DNA from: Bettongia penicillata ogilbyi | Lineage: Eukaryota; Chordata; Mammalia; Diprotodontia; Potoroidae | Assembly (NCBI GenBank): GCA_023548195.1 | Contig: JAJHZJ010000121.1 | Location: forward strand, 1,922,220-1,986,219 | Direction of reading: 5' to 3' | Length of the DNA stretch: 64,000 nucleotides | Shown: positions 11,601 to 23,600 of the stretch, piece by piece | Layout of the letters: the number at the start of each line of letters is the position of its first letter | How positions within the stretch are numbered: position 1 is the stretch's first letter | The notes under the pieces: generated by a model | The model's input: the letters and a program-made list of their open reading frames with translations, nothing else | Told to the model about the DNA's origin: nothing | Database searches by the model: none | Position numbers and translations under genes: made by a program

Positions 11601-14600
11601 CTCATCCTGGGTCATCTCCAGTCATCCTGATGAACATCTGGTCACTGGATTCAGATGGCTCTGAAGGAGAAGTGAGGCTGGTGACCTGCACAGCCCTCCC
11701 TCACTCCAAACAAAGTCAAGTGTAAGTCATGTCATTATTTCTCTAATGGCATAGTCTTCTTTGGCAATGAAGGATGAATGGACGAACACGTACACCCTTT
11801 GATGGAATTTCTGTTCAAAATATTTGTCTATGATACTTAGAAGAGAATAACTTCAGAGCAGCTAGGTGGCACAGTGGATATACCACCTTTCCTGGAGTCA
11901 GAAGGACCTGAGTCACTTAACCCTGATTGCCTTCCCCACAATAAAATCAATTAATTTTTTTTTTAAAAGAAGAGGTCAGGGGAGGAGCCAAGATGGCGGA
12001 GTAGAAAGACTCACATAAACTAGCTCTGAATCCACAGCCCATAAATTTCCTGTAAAAAGAACTCCCCCACAAATTCTGAAGCAATACAAGCTGCGCAGAA
12101 ACACAGTGGAAGAGATTTCCATTCCGGAGAGCCCTGGAAAGCCGTCCCCAGGGGTCCGTCACACTGCGGACAGTGGAGCCCACCCCTGCGCTGCCCTGGG
12201 CGCACGGCCCCAGAGGAGCAGATCAGAGCAGGCTTCAGGGATGGAATCTCCAGCAGCCACGAAGGTCCCTCCACCCACAGGAGCTACAGGTCAGTGAGAC
12301 GTGTGGGCTGGCCAAGAGGGGAGTGGGGTATCTCTGTGGCTCGGGCCCCCTGGGGAGGCAGTGACAGAGGCAGCCCGGGACTCCCGGAGCAGCAGGTAGG
12401 AGTTCCATTACCAAAGGTCTCTGCATAAACCCCCTGAGGGAACTGAGCCTGGGAGGCAGCCCTGCCCCTACCCGAGCACCAGAACTTAAGCTCACATTGA
12501 ATAGCAGCCGCTCCAGCCCCTGAAAGCCCTGAGGCTGGGAAGCAACATTTGAATCTCAGACCCCAAGCACTAGCTGGGCAGATCTAGGAGGGGGTGCAGA
12601 GGAATCTCAGAAGTCAAGTAACTGGCTGGGAAAATGCCCAGAAAAAGGAAGCAAAATAAGACCATAGGGAGCTACTTTCTTGGGGAAGAGATATTCCTTC
12701 CTGCTTTCATTTCTGATGAGGAAGTACAATGCTTGCCATCAGGGAAAGACGTGGAGGTCAGGGCCTCTCTATCCCAGACATCCGAGGTGGATGTCCAGTG
12801 GGCTCAGGCCATGGAAGAGCTCAAAAAAGACTTTGAAAATCAAGTTAGACAGGTGGAGGAAAAACTGGGAAGAGAAATGAGAGAGATGCAAGAAAAGCAT
12901 GAAAATGGGTCAATACCTTGGTAAAGGAGACCCAAAAAAAATGCTGAAGAAAATAACACCTTGAAAAATAGGCTCACTCAATTGGCAAAAGAGGTTCAAA
13001 AAGCCAATGAGGAGAAGAATGCTTTCAAAAGCAAAATTAGCCAAATGGAAAAAGAGGTTCAAAAGCTCACTGAAGAAAACAGTTCTCTCAAGATTAGAAT
13101 GAAACAGATGGAGTCTAACGACTTTCTGAGAAACCAAGAAATCATAAAACAAAACCAAAAGAATGAAAAAAGGGAAGAGAATGTGAACTATCTCATTGGA
13201 AAACAACTGACCTGGAAAATAGATCCAGGACATACAATTTAAAAATTATGGGACTACCTGAAAGCCATGATCAAAAAAAGAGCCTAGATATCATTTTTCA
13301 TGAAATGATCAAGGAAAACTTCCCTGATATTCTAGAACCAGAGGGCCAAATAAGTATAGAAGGAATCCATCGATCACCGTCTGAAAGAGATCCAAAAAGA
13401 GAAACTCCTAGGAACATTGTGGCCAAATTCCAGAGTTCCCAGGTCAAGGAGAAAATATTGCAAGCAGCTAGAAAGAAACAATTCCAGTATTGTGGAAATA
13501 CAATCAGGATAACACAAGATCTAGCAGCTTCTACATTAAGGGATCGAAGGGCGTGGAATAGGATATTCCAGAAGTCAAAGGAACTAGGACTCAAACCAAG
13601 AATCACCTACCCAGCAAAACTGAGTAGAATACTTCAGGGGAAAATATGGTCTTTCAATGAAACAGAGGACTTTCAATCATTCTTGATGAAAAGACCAGAG
13701 CTGAAAAGAAAATTTGACTTTCAAACAGAAGAATGAGAAGAAGCATGAAAAAGTAAACAGCAAAGAGAAGTCATAAGGGACTTACCAAAGGGGAACTGTT
13801 TACATTCCTACATGGAAAGACAATATTTGTAACTCTTAAAACGTTTCAGTATCTGGGTAGTTAGTGGGACCACACACAGACGTACACACACACACACACA
13901 CACACACACGTACATGTGTGCGCACACACACACATATACACACATGCATGCACACACAGAGACAGAGAGCACAGAGTGAATTGAGTAGGATGGGACCATA
14001 TCTTAAAAGAAATTAAGGTAAATGGGGAGAGAGAAATGTAGTGGGAGGAGAGAGGGTGAAATGGAATGGGGTAAATTATATCTCATTCAAGAGGCAAGCA
14101 GGAGACTTTTTAGTGGAGGGAAAAAGAGGAGAGCTGAGAAAAAAAAAACCAAGAAGTTTACCCTCATCACATTCGACTAAATGAAGGAGTAAAATGCACA
14201 CTCATTTTGGTATGAAAACCTATCTTACAGTACAGGAAAGTGGGGGAGAAGGAGATAAGCAGGGTGGGGGGGATGATGGAAGGGAGGGCAATGGAAGAAG
14301 GGAGCAATTTGAAGTCAACACTCAGGGAGGGACAGGATCATAAGACAGAATAGAAACAATGGGGGGCAGGATAGGATGGAGGGAAATACAGTTAGTCTTA
14401 CACGACTACATTACATTACACATTACTTACATTACTACACATTACTTACATTACATTACACATTACTTACATGACTTACATTACTACATTACAACACGAC
14501 TATTATCGAAGTCATTTGCAAAACTACACAGATATGGCCTCTATTGAATTGCCTGCCTTCCCAAAGGGAATGGGTGGGGAGGGAGGAATGGGGAGAATTT

Positions 14601-17600
14601 GGAACTCCAAGTTTTAGGAACAACTGTTTAGTATTGTTGTTGCTATTAGGAAAGAAGTCATACAGTTAATGAGGAATAGAAAGTCATCTGGCCCTACAGG
14701 ACAAAAGAGAAGATGGAGACAAGAGAAGGGAGGGAGGATTGAAGAGAGGGCAGATTGGAGATAGGGAAAATTAGATTGCTCGGTGTATTGGGGTGGGGGG
14801 AGGGGAGAAAAGGGGAGAAAATTTGGAACCCAAAATTTTGAGAAAATGAATGTAAAAAGTTAAATAAATAAATTTATATTAAAAAAAAAGAAGAGGTCCC
14901 CCAATAGTTAAGTACATCTACTACAGCATTAACTCTATAGGCTGCTTTGTTTAGTGCCAAATCTAAAGAAATTTCTTTATGCATTATGGCATTATAAAAA
15001 TAAATCCATTAAAGAAAAAGAAAAGTTTCAACTATAAAAAGAAAACCATTGTAAATAAGGTATAAAATTCTAAAGGTGCTAAAAAAAAATGACCATAATG
15101 ACATATCAGAAAGAACACTGGACTATGGGTTAAAAAACTTGGGTTCTAATACTGACTTTTCTACCCAGAGACCATTTGATTTTGGGCAAGAAAAGTGAGG
15201 TTGAAAGCTTTGGGGTCTTTTTTTTTTCCTAAAAATTAGGATATGTTAACAAGGAAAATAAGTACTTTGAAAGTCTTAAAGTACTATAAAATTATAAGAG
15301 TTTAAATAATTAATAAAAAGTAACCTATGCATTATAAAACAATCCATGTCTGAGATTCTAAAGCACCTATAAAAATTCAACATACATTAAATATACAATT
15401 ATTCCACCATACTAAAATTACCAGAATTTTCTGGGCACCACATATAGGAGAAAGACTCAAAATAAAGGTATTCAATTTTTTATAAGTATTTTTAGAATGT
15501 ATGCTGGAGTCAGTCTATATAGTCTAAATATCTGCTATGCCAAGTTTCTAAATAGATTATTAGAATTTATTTCATTGACTGAATAGTAATAGTATCATAT
15601 TAAGAAGAGCAATTAATTAGTTAGGGATCAGAAGTTATAATCCAAGAGCCACCATTTATTTTATTGAACTTTATCTTATATTTATCTAAAAATGGAAAAA
15701 TCTTCCCAGCCCACCCCCACTGAAAGGGTGATTAAGCAAAATGCTACATGGGAAAGTGATAGACAGAAACTTAATTGTGTAACATAAAGTAATAGGGTTT
15801 GGCTGTAATTTGGAATTCAGAGGGAGAAGTGCTCCCTCCTAACCCATGAATGATATTGATCTTTGAACTTGGAGGTGAACTTGAGTCTTGTCTAACATTT
15901 AAAAAGACATGAATCTCCAAGAGGGCACGTGGACAGAAAAGAAATAGGTCTTCATGAGTGGAACAGCACTCATATAACAGTATTAGCCCCACCTAATGGA
16001 GTGAACTGCTAAGGAGGTGATGGGGAATAGGGATAGCATGAGAGAGCTTAGCTGTAGCAAATTCTCAAATCTCTATTACAATGATATCTCTATGACAGAC
16101 TATAACACAAGCAGCAATATAAACACAAAAGAATAGATTTTAGGGGAAGTCTCTCTTAAAGTATTTTATTCACGTTCTAAAAAAAAAACAAATAAAAACC
16201 TCTTACTTCTCATTGATTCTCCATCCAATGGGAGAACTCCCATTAACAAACAAGTACAATCAAGCAAAACAAAACACATAAGACCCACTTTTCAAGGAGG
16301 ACTGAAGCATAGAGTTTTAGAGAGACAACAAGTTGTAATCTTTGAGAGATCTGGACCAAGGTTGAGTCATGATACTGATGTTTAATAGATGTATGATCTT
16401 GGTACAGTCACTTTCTGTTTTTGAGCCTCAAGAAAAGCATTCAATGGTATGAGCTCATTATTAAAGATGTGTGAATGTGTGATAAAATAGGATCTTGACA
16501 TAATGTTAAGTTGATTAAGTCAACACATTCCAAAGGGGAATATATAGAAATCGAAGGCACTTATGTTAGGGCTGCAATAGAGAAAGATGAGAAAATACCA
16601 AACTTAAATAAGAAGCAGAAATGCCTTTTACAAGATCCAAGTTTGGAGATTAAGACTTAGTTTAATTTAAGGCTAGCTCATACAAACTTCGCTTTTCGAC
16701 CTCATCATATCATTATATGAAGTCAACCTTTGGCCAAAAATAGTTGATATTTTTCCTAAGCTTCATAATCAAAAACCCCCTCAGAAGTGACAGATCATGG
16801 CTTTTGAAAGCTATTGCTAATACTTTCCTTCAAATGAACATAAACTGTAAGTTGATTCAGTAAAGTGATTGGGGAAAATAGTAAAAATTATACTGAAAAT
16901 ATCAAATCCTCAGTGAAATCTAGATTGCTGAAGAGAAAAATGTAGATTTGTTAAAAAAAAAAAAAAAAAAAAAGATACCTGATTCCATTTAGTCCTTTTT
17001 CTGACTTTCTTTTAAGGCTGTCTTGTAGCTGAGAGAGAGAAAAAAAAATGTTTATAATCAAGATTATTTAAGTATGTATTTCTCAGAGAATAAAGGTCAG
17101 ATTAAGTATTAACCATAAGTATCTTTAAGGTAGAGGGATTCATAATTCAAGGGTTAGATGGTGTAATGGGCAGAGCAATTAATTTCTCCAGCCTCTTTCT
17201 TGTTGAGGTGTGTCAATAGAAAACCTTGTATATATCTGTATTCCCTTGCTGTTTAAAAGTGTTTAGTGTCACCAAATTAATTTCATTGGAAAATCTAGCT
17301 TCTCAGGCACTAAAAACAGGTTGTTGCTGGTTTTCTGATTCATTGGAAAGAACACTGATGCTTTCAGTGTTCATTGTTAGACAGAATTAAGATATAATTA
17401 TATTAATATATTAATTATATACTATGTGAATATATTATAACCTTCCACATCATGGGGGTTAGAGACATCACGTCCCTGCATTCTGATAACTCCGTAAAAT
17501 TTTTTGGTCCTCTCTTTGTACCAGAGAAGTGTAAATTATTATGGTATTAAAAGATAAAATGTTGCTATTTTACAATACTATACAAATGTTTTATGCATTT

Positions 17601-20600
17601 CTAAATTTATAAACTTTTTCTGTATCATCTTCTGGCCTTTGTGGGTCATCTGCAGCTTCTGAAAACTCCCAAAAAATTCCCATTTGATTTCTTATGCTGA
17701 CCCACAATATCAAAAGTACTATGGGAGAAGTTGTAATGTGGGAAAGATAACTAATGTCTTTCAGAATGAGAATTCTTAACTTTATATTTGTATCTTCAGT
17801 GCCTAACATAGTTTCTGGCACATAATAAATGCTTGACTGATCTCTAATTTTTTTCTTCTCAAGGAAATCAGATGGACTTACCATAACTAACACCCTGGTA
17901 ACCGAGACCAAACATTGTCTTCTCAGCTTCGCCTACTAACTTATATGGGAAGGAGGCAAAATAACTTACGTTTGTGAGCAACAAAAACAGCGGCAATTCT
18001 TTTAAAAAAAAAGACCCACAATAATCTCCAGAGATGGCAAACATCAATAACCACAATAATAAGCCAATGATATCAACTATATGCCCCACCAATACAGAGC
18101 TAGTACTTTCATAGAAAGACTTACCACAACAATGTTGTCGATATCCCATGCTAGAACAGTGTGGCGATAGCCCCTTTCAAAGTTATTTGGAATTGTGTAA
18201 AGGTTTTGCCCATAAGTAATGTTTATATTTGGCGGGATACTGGCTTCCAAAGTGTGGAAGCCACTGGACTGTAGAAGAAAAAAATGGTCATAATCATAAA
18301 TCTCATCTATTCTATCATGCCAAATTGGAAACTCCAAGATTTTGGAATTCAGTTGCTTGTGGACACTCCCCATCACCCCTCAATCATATTCATGCATGTC
18401 CAAACAAACAGGCTTTTTTATATTTGCTTTTTTTTGCCCAGACTTTCCATGCAACAACCTTTGCCTCAAGATATCTTAGGATTACAGAAGGCTTACGTAA
18501 GTTTCCGCAAGGTCTGTCCTATCTGTCTTTATTATATCCTATGAAGGTCAAAGAACGTAAGCCAGAAATTGCTACCAATGGGTAAAATATAACTAGGGAT
18601 CTAGTTATGCAGTCTGGGTTATGTCGAGAGCCTAAAGAAGCTTCAGATGGTGGTAGCTTCTGTGACTTTACCTCATTCTCACTTATATGAGTTTTGGTTG
18701 CTTGTTATTAACTTTTATTTTGTCTTTCCCAGTCTGGAGATTCTTTTTGGCAAAGTAAATGGAAGAAAAATTGTGAGTAATTTTCTCATTATCTGTTATC
18801 TTTCTAGCCACAGTAATCAAGAGTCTTACACCTCCCTTAATATCTCATGCCCAACAATTAAAAGAGGGGAAAATCATCCTTTTCACTGTACAAAGGGGTG
18901 TGCTAGAATTTCTCAGAACTCTCAGTTCAGACTGGATGTCAACCATTTTGAGCTTTCTACTAAGTATGATATAATGACTATATAATATAATGGAAAGAAC
19001 AAGGAAGCTAGATTCAAGTCCTGCGTCTGATTCTTATTAGCCAAATGACCAAGGGCAATCACTTAATTGGAGTCTCAATTTCTTCACCTGTAAGACAGGG
19101 ATAATACATGTTGCACCTATTTCAGAATTATTGTGTGGATCAAATTAGATACATAAAGTGCTTTATAAACCTTAACCTGCCACGTAAATATTAGCTATCA
19201 TCACTGGATCAATTTTACAACTAGAAAAGACTTTAAGGGTCCAGTCCAACTCTCTCATTTTATAGATGAGTAATCTAAGCCTTGAAAGGTTAAGTGATTT
19301 GATGACTGTCATGAAACTGCTGTTAGAAGTGGAATTCAAGCCCAAGTCTATTTGATCACAATTGCAATTTTGTCACACTCTGTCTAGTTTGAAACAGAGT
19401 CAGTTTCCTACTCTTGTCAAGCAGCTTTACCAAGTGACTTAAGTCACATCACTTGCAGTAAATTCCTCTATTCTTTTGGAATAAGACAGCTCAAGTGTCA
19501 AATGTCCACTTATTTGGTGATAATTTTAACTAATAACTCAAGCCAAAGATGACTTAACCCTGGAGAATTTTCCATGATGTTAGCTCATTATTTTAATCAT
19601 CCTGACATCAGAGTGTGTTCCAGTAAAGAAGTTACTTTATCAAATATATATCTAGTCATAGTTTGAAAGGTAAGAACTAATGTCAGTTTAACATGAAAAT
19701 TAAGGATAAAAAGTCTTATCACATAAAAAGCAATGTTAGAGTCTATAATAAAGAGAGAAAGTGAGTCAGTTTTACAACCTCAGACTTTAAGAGGGTGGAT
19801 TTGAGAATTCGGATATAGGATTGATATTATGACCTAAATAAAGATTTTTAGAGAGTGAAGTTAGCTCAAAGCCACACTTGATTAGAATGAGGAGAAAAGG
19901 GGGAGGGGGTATAGCCAAGGAGAATGTCTAGGAAGATCAAAGATTTTAAATGTGCAAGATACTGATGATGTGGCAGTTGGGGACAAATAGAAAAAAAATA
20001 ATGGTGAAGATCTGTATGAGTCCTATCAGGAAGAATAAATTTCAGTAGGTATTGAGGCTTGTACTAAGTGCTAAAAACAAAAACTTTCCCCTCCTTATGT
20101 TAAGGATAAGGAAAACAATATCAGGAAGTTACTGGACTCTTGCTTTTAATAGATGAGAAGATTGGAGTTGACAGCAAAAAAAGACAAGAAATAAATTCAG
20201 AGATAGTAAGAGAGCTTTGCGTTCCTTAATGGGTTCAAGTTAGTTCTCTAGAGTAACCATATCCCAATGTACTAAAAATAGTAATAACAACACAGAAATA
20301 AAAACAACCAACCTAAGCAATTATGTTTGCTCTTGGAAAAGTTATGAAGAAAGAGAAAGTGCTTAGAACTGGAGGTGGATACTCAAAGCATTGTCACAAT
20401 TTTTAAAAAGGGAAAAGAATGGATATTTCACTGGCTTAGTTTATCTTCAATACCTAACAAAATTCTAGATTGAATACAGGCTTTAATAGTGTTTAGCAAG
20501 TGATTACCAAGAACCAAAATGGGTTCATGAAGATTATAGGTCATTTCAACTGATATCATTTCCCCCTTCAGGTAGAGTTATTTGAATTGTGACAATCCTT

Positions 20601-23600
20601 TCATGGATAGTTTTGGAAGAGTGATTAGTACAAAAGAATTAATGAATGGTCCTGCTAGGTTGACTAGTCAAGTGGCACGGGGGAGTCTTTCTTTTGTCCT
20701 ATTCTATAGATAGATAGATAAATAGATAGATAAATAGAAAGAAAGTTTTGGGCTTAAAATATAGATAGCATGCTTATTAACTACACCAGTTCTTTTCCCC
20801 CTTTGGAAGCAATCAGGGTTAAATGATTTGTCCCGGGTCACACAGCTAGTAAGGGTCTGAGGCTGGATTTGAATTCAGGTCTTCCTGACTACAGGGCTGG
20901 TGCTCTATCTATGGCACCACCTAGCTGCCCTGATAGTATGCTTATCAAATTAGTGTATGACAGATATGAATTGCCAATACATAGCATGGCATATTTATAT
21001 TTAAGATCACCAAAGCGGCTGACTGGAATGGTGGGCTCAAACTTATGTTTATTCTCTACTTAATTTTGTTTACATCCTCTGCCTGAGTTTAAAAAAGAAA
21101 AAAAAACCTACCACCACAGTTATACATATTCAGGTCAATGGAGCCATGATTCAATAGCTGTTTATATGTGAGAGACCTAGGAGTTTTAGTGAACTGTAAG
21201 CTTAAAGAGTCAGTAGCTGTTCAAAGAACTAAGAAAGTCTTAAAATTTCATTAATATAAATACAGAGAGTAGAAAAAGGAAAGTCAGATCACATAGGAAG
21301 TCTAATTCTGTGAGATACTAAACTCATCCAAAATGGATCTATATTTTCATCAAGGGTATTCCCTGCAATGATGCAGCTCACTTGTCAACAATGCCAGTTC
21401 AACTTGTGTGACTTGTCTATTTTCTCTCCTAAATTTGACACAGAAGGTCTACCTAACAGGTGGAGGATATTTCTTTCTTTCTCTTTTCCTTGCTAGGTTG
21501 AGAATGGAACACAAGAGCTTATCACTCATCCCTCAGTTTTACTATAAAGTGATCATATTTCTCACAAATACATTGCTTTAATACCATCCCTAACTCCAGT
21601 TTTTCTTCATAATTTTTTATTGATAATATGTTCCCCCATCTTCACACTCATCATATGCTTACTTCTTCACTACTCTCTAGGCAATCTTCAGTTTCAATTT
21701 ATTGCCTTAGATAATCAAATATAATTGTGGATGAGCCCTATAGACTATCCATTCAGATGCCTATCACAGACTAAATAATATACACTCTTCATCTAATTGT
21801 TTTTTTCTTTTTGGATAATGAGACCAAACTGATGAGCTTTATCTTATCCAGTAGGACCTGAAATGTTCCAGGGCTTAATTCAAGCAAACAGGATAATCTA
21901 GAAGACTTATTGTCATTATCAGAAATCCTCTAACTTGGACTCTGGGCTCCACCTCCTCCATGACAGTGACATCTTCTCTCTGTTTCATGTCTCACCTAAT
22001 ATCAAGCAATGATCAAAAGGTCAAACAAAGTTCAATTCCATGTGATTACTTTGCCAGGCAATTCCTATAGCATAAAAAGAGGTGGAAGAGGGTGGTGAAG
22101 GAGTCAAAAATATGAAATTTGTAGAAGGAAATGAAAATGTTTAGGCTAGAGAAAAGAGGCATTTGAGATAATAAAGGAAAGAATATGATGTCTTCAAGTA
22201 TTTGAAAATTATTGTACCGAAGATGGATTTGACCAGTTTGGCTTGGCTCCAGAAAGCAGAGCTAGGAGTTCTACCAGAGAAAAATGTTATAGGGAAGCAT
22301 ATTTTCGGAAAAATAGCTATAGCAATCCAAAACACAGAGGAGCTTTCTTGGGAGATGGCACAATCTCCCTGTCAATGGAAGTGTTTCAGCAAAGGCTTAA
22401 TAAATACTTTTGTAGGATGGTTGAAGCAAGATGCACGACTTGAAGATTTCTGCTAGATGATGTGCGATGCCTCTTCCAGTTCCTGAGAATCTATGACTAG
22501 GGATCACTCATGATTGATTGAATAAATAGAGAATATGAGAAGCAATGTAACAAGAATTTGATCAATCTATTGAGAAAATAATCTGTATGGTGTCACACAA
22601 ATCAATGGCAGAGTAGACTTGAGAATACTACCCCACCTCCCAACCATAAGTCTTTAATAACCCAGAGAATATTTGATTTTAATACATTCATTTTAGAGCT
22701 AGTAGGGACTCTAGAGGTCCAAATGCTCCAGCTTTGTAAAGAAATTCAAGTCACAAGAAGACACATTTGCTTCTAAAGTTCACAAAGGTAGTTATTGATT
22801 GAGGTAGAACTAGCTTCCTTACTCACTATTGATCTTATTCAAAATAGTTTGAGATCTTAAAAGTAACTATTGATATTATGCTAGATAATCAAATATGTTG
22901 TTTCAAACATCAGGAAGCAGCAAAAGTAATTCTTCCTATAAAAATAGTTTCAGGATTTCAAGCCTCAAGCAAAGCAACTAGTCAGAATGACTGAATAAAG
23001 CTCATCTGCTAAAAGCAAAATCAAGTCATGTCATTCAAAATTGTTCCATATTGATAACTCTATACATGCTTTAGGACTTCTGACATATGTTTATGTTCAT
23101 ATATATATGTGTGTATATACGTATATATACCCATAAACATGAACATGCACACACACATATACTCATGGACAAGCTCTGTAAATTGTCCATCCAAATATTG
23201 ACCATAGTCTAGGCAGTAGGCATTCTTCGTCTAATCGGTTTACTGGAAAATAGCTTCTCCAAATCAAAGCGAAAGCAAGCAAGAAGTCAAAAATACAAAA
23301 AACTATTCAATCCTACTTACCTCGTTCACCAGTAAGTTCATACCATGTCCAGGAAAAGATACATGTAAGGGTTCATTGCCTACATTCAGTACCTGAACTT
23401 GGATTTGATTCCCTGTAGGAAAGACTGGAAGAGTTTTCTGGGCAAAATGGAAAAAAAAAAGTAGGGAGGGGAATATGTTTAGTGCAGTAATTACAATCAG
23501 TGGAATTTTATCTAAATGAAAACGCATAAAAGTAGCCTTAATCATAGGGGAAAATCTCTAAATTGGCTTATACACAGGCATGTGCTGGCACCAACTCAGA

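Larger units (their letters stand above)
11965..14898 (+). mobile_element. Full-length HAL1-like (ORF1-only L1) element, copy A
   Basis: A complete insertion framed by a perfect 13-bp duplication, aaaagaagaggtc (11965-11977 and 14886-14898). The 5' end carries GAGCCAAGATGGCGGAGTAG. A GC-rich leader of about 650 bp precedes ORF1 (12634-13736). A further 1.1 kb has a CA microsatellite, a TTACA expansion, purine-rich GGGAGG runs and a terminal AATAAATAAATTTATATT plus poly(A). ORF2 is absent. It sits in intron 18, antisense to SLC15A1. Perfect duplications and an almost readable ORF1 suggest it is younger than the L1 in intron 19. Confidence 0.9.
18269..23320. other. SLC15A1 intron 16
   Basis: 5.05 kb. 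It holds the MIR pair, the SINE, the CR1/L3 pieces and a short TA/CA run at 23097-23165, each listed separately or noted here. The stretches 18270-18985, 19400-20365, 21340-22080 and 22500-23095 show nothing I can name. Confidence 0.5.

Noticed and set aside
13298..13606. 102-residue antisense frame opposite L1 ORF1, also present in copy B (1855-2058)
   Set aside because: Its presence in both copies follows from shared ORF1 sequence. It is an antisense shadow without an independent start context or a second conserved feature.
18229..18585. 118-residue plus-strand frame
   Set aside because: It overlaps SLC15A1 exon 17 in antisense and has no homology of its own.
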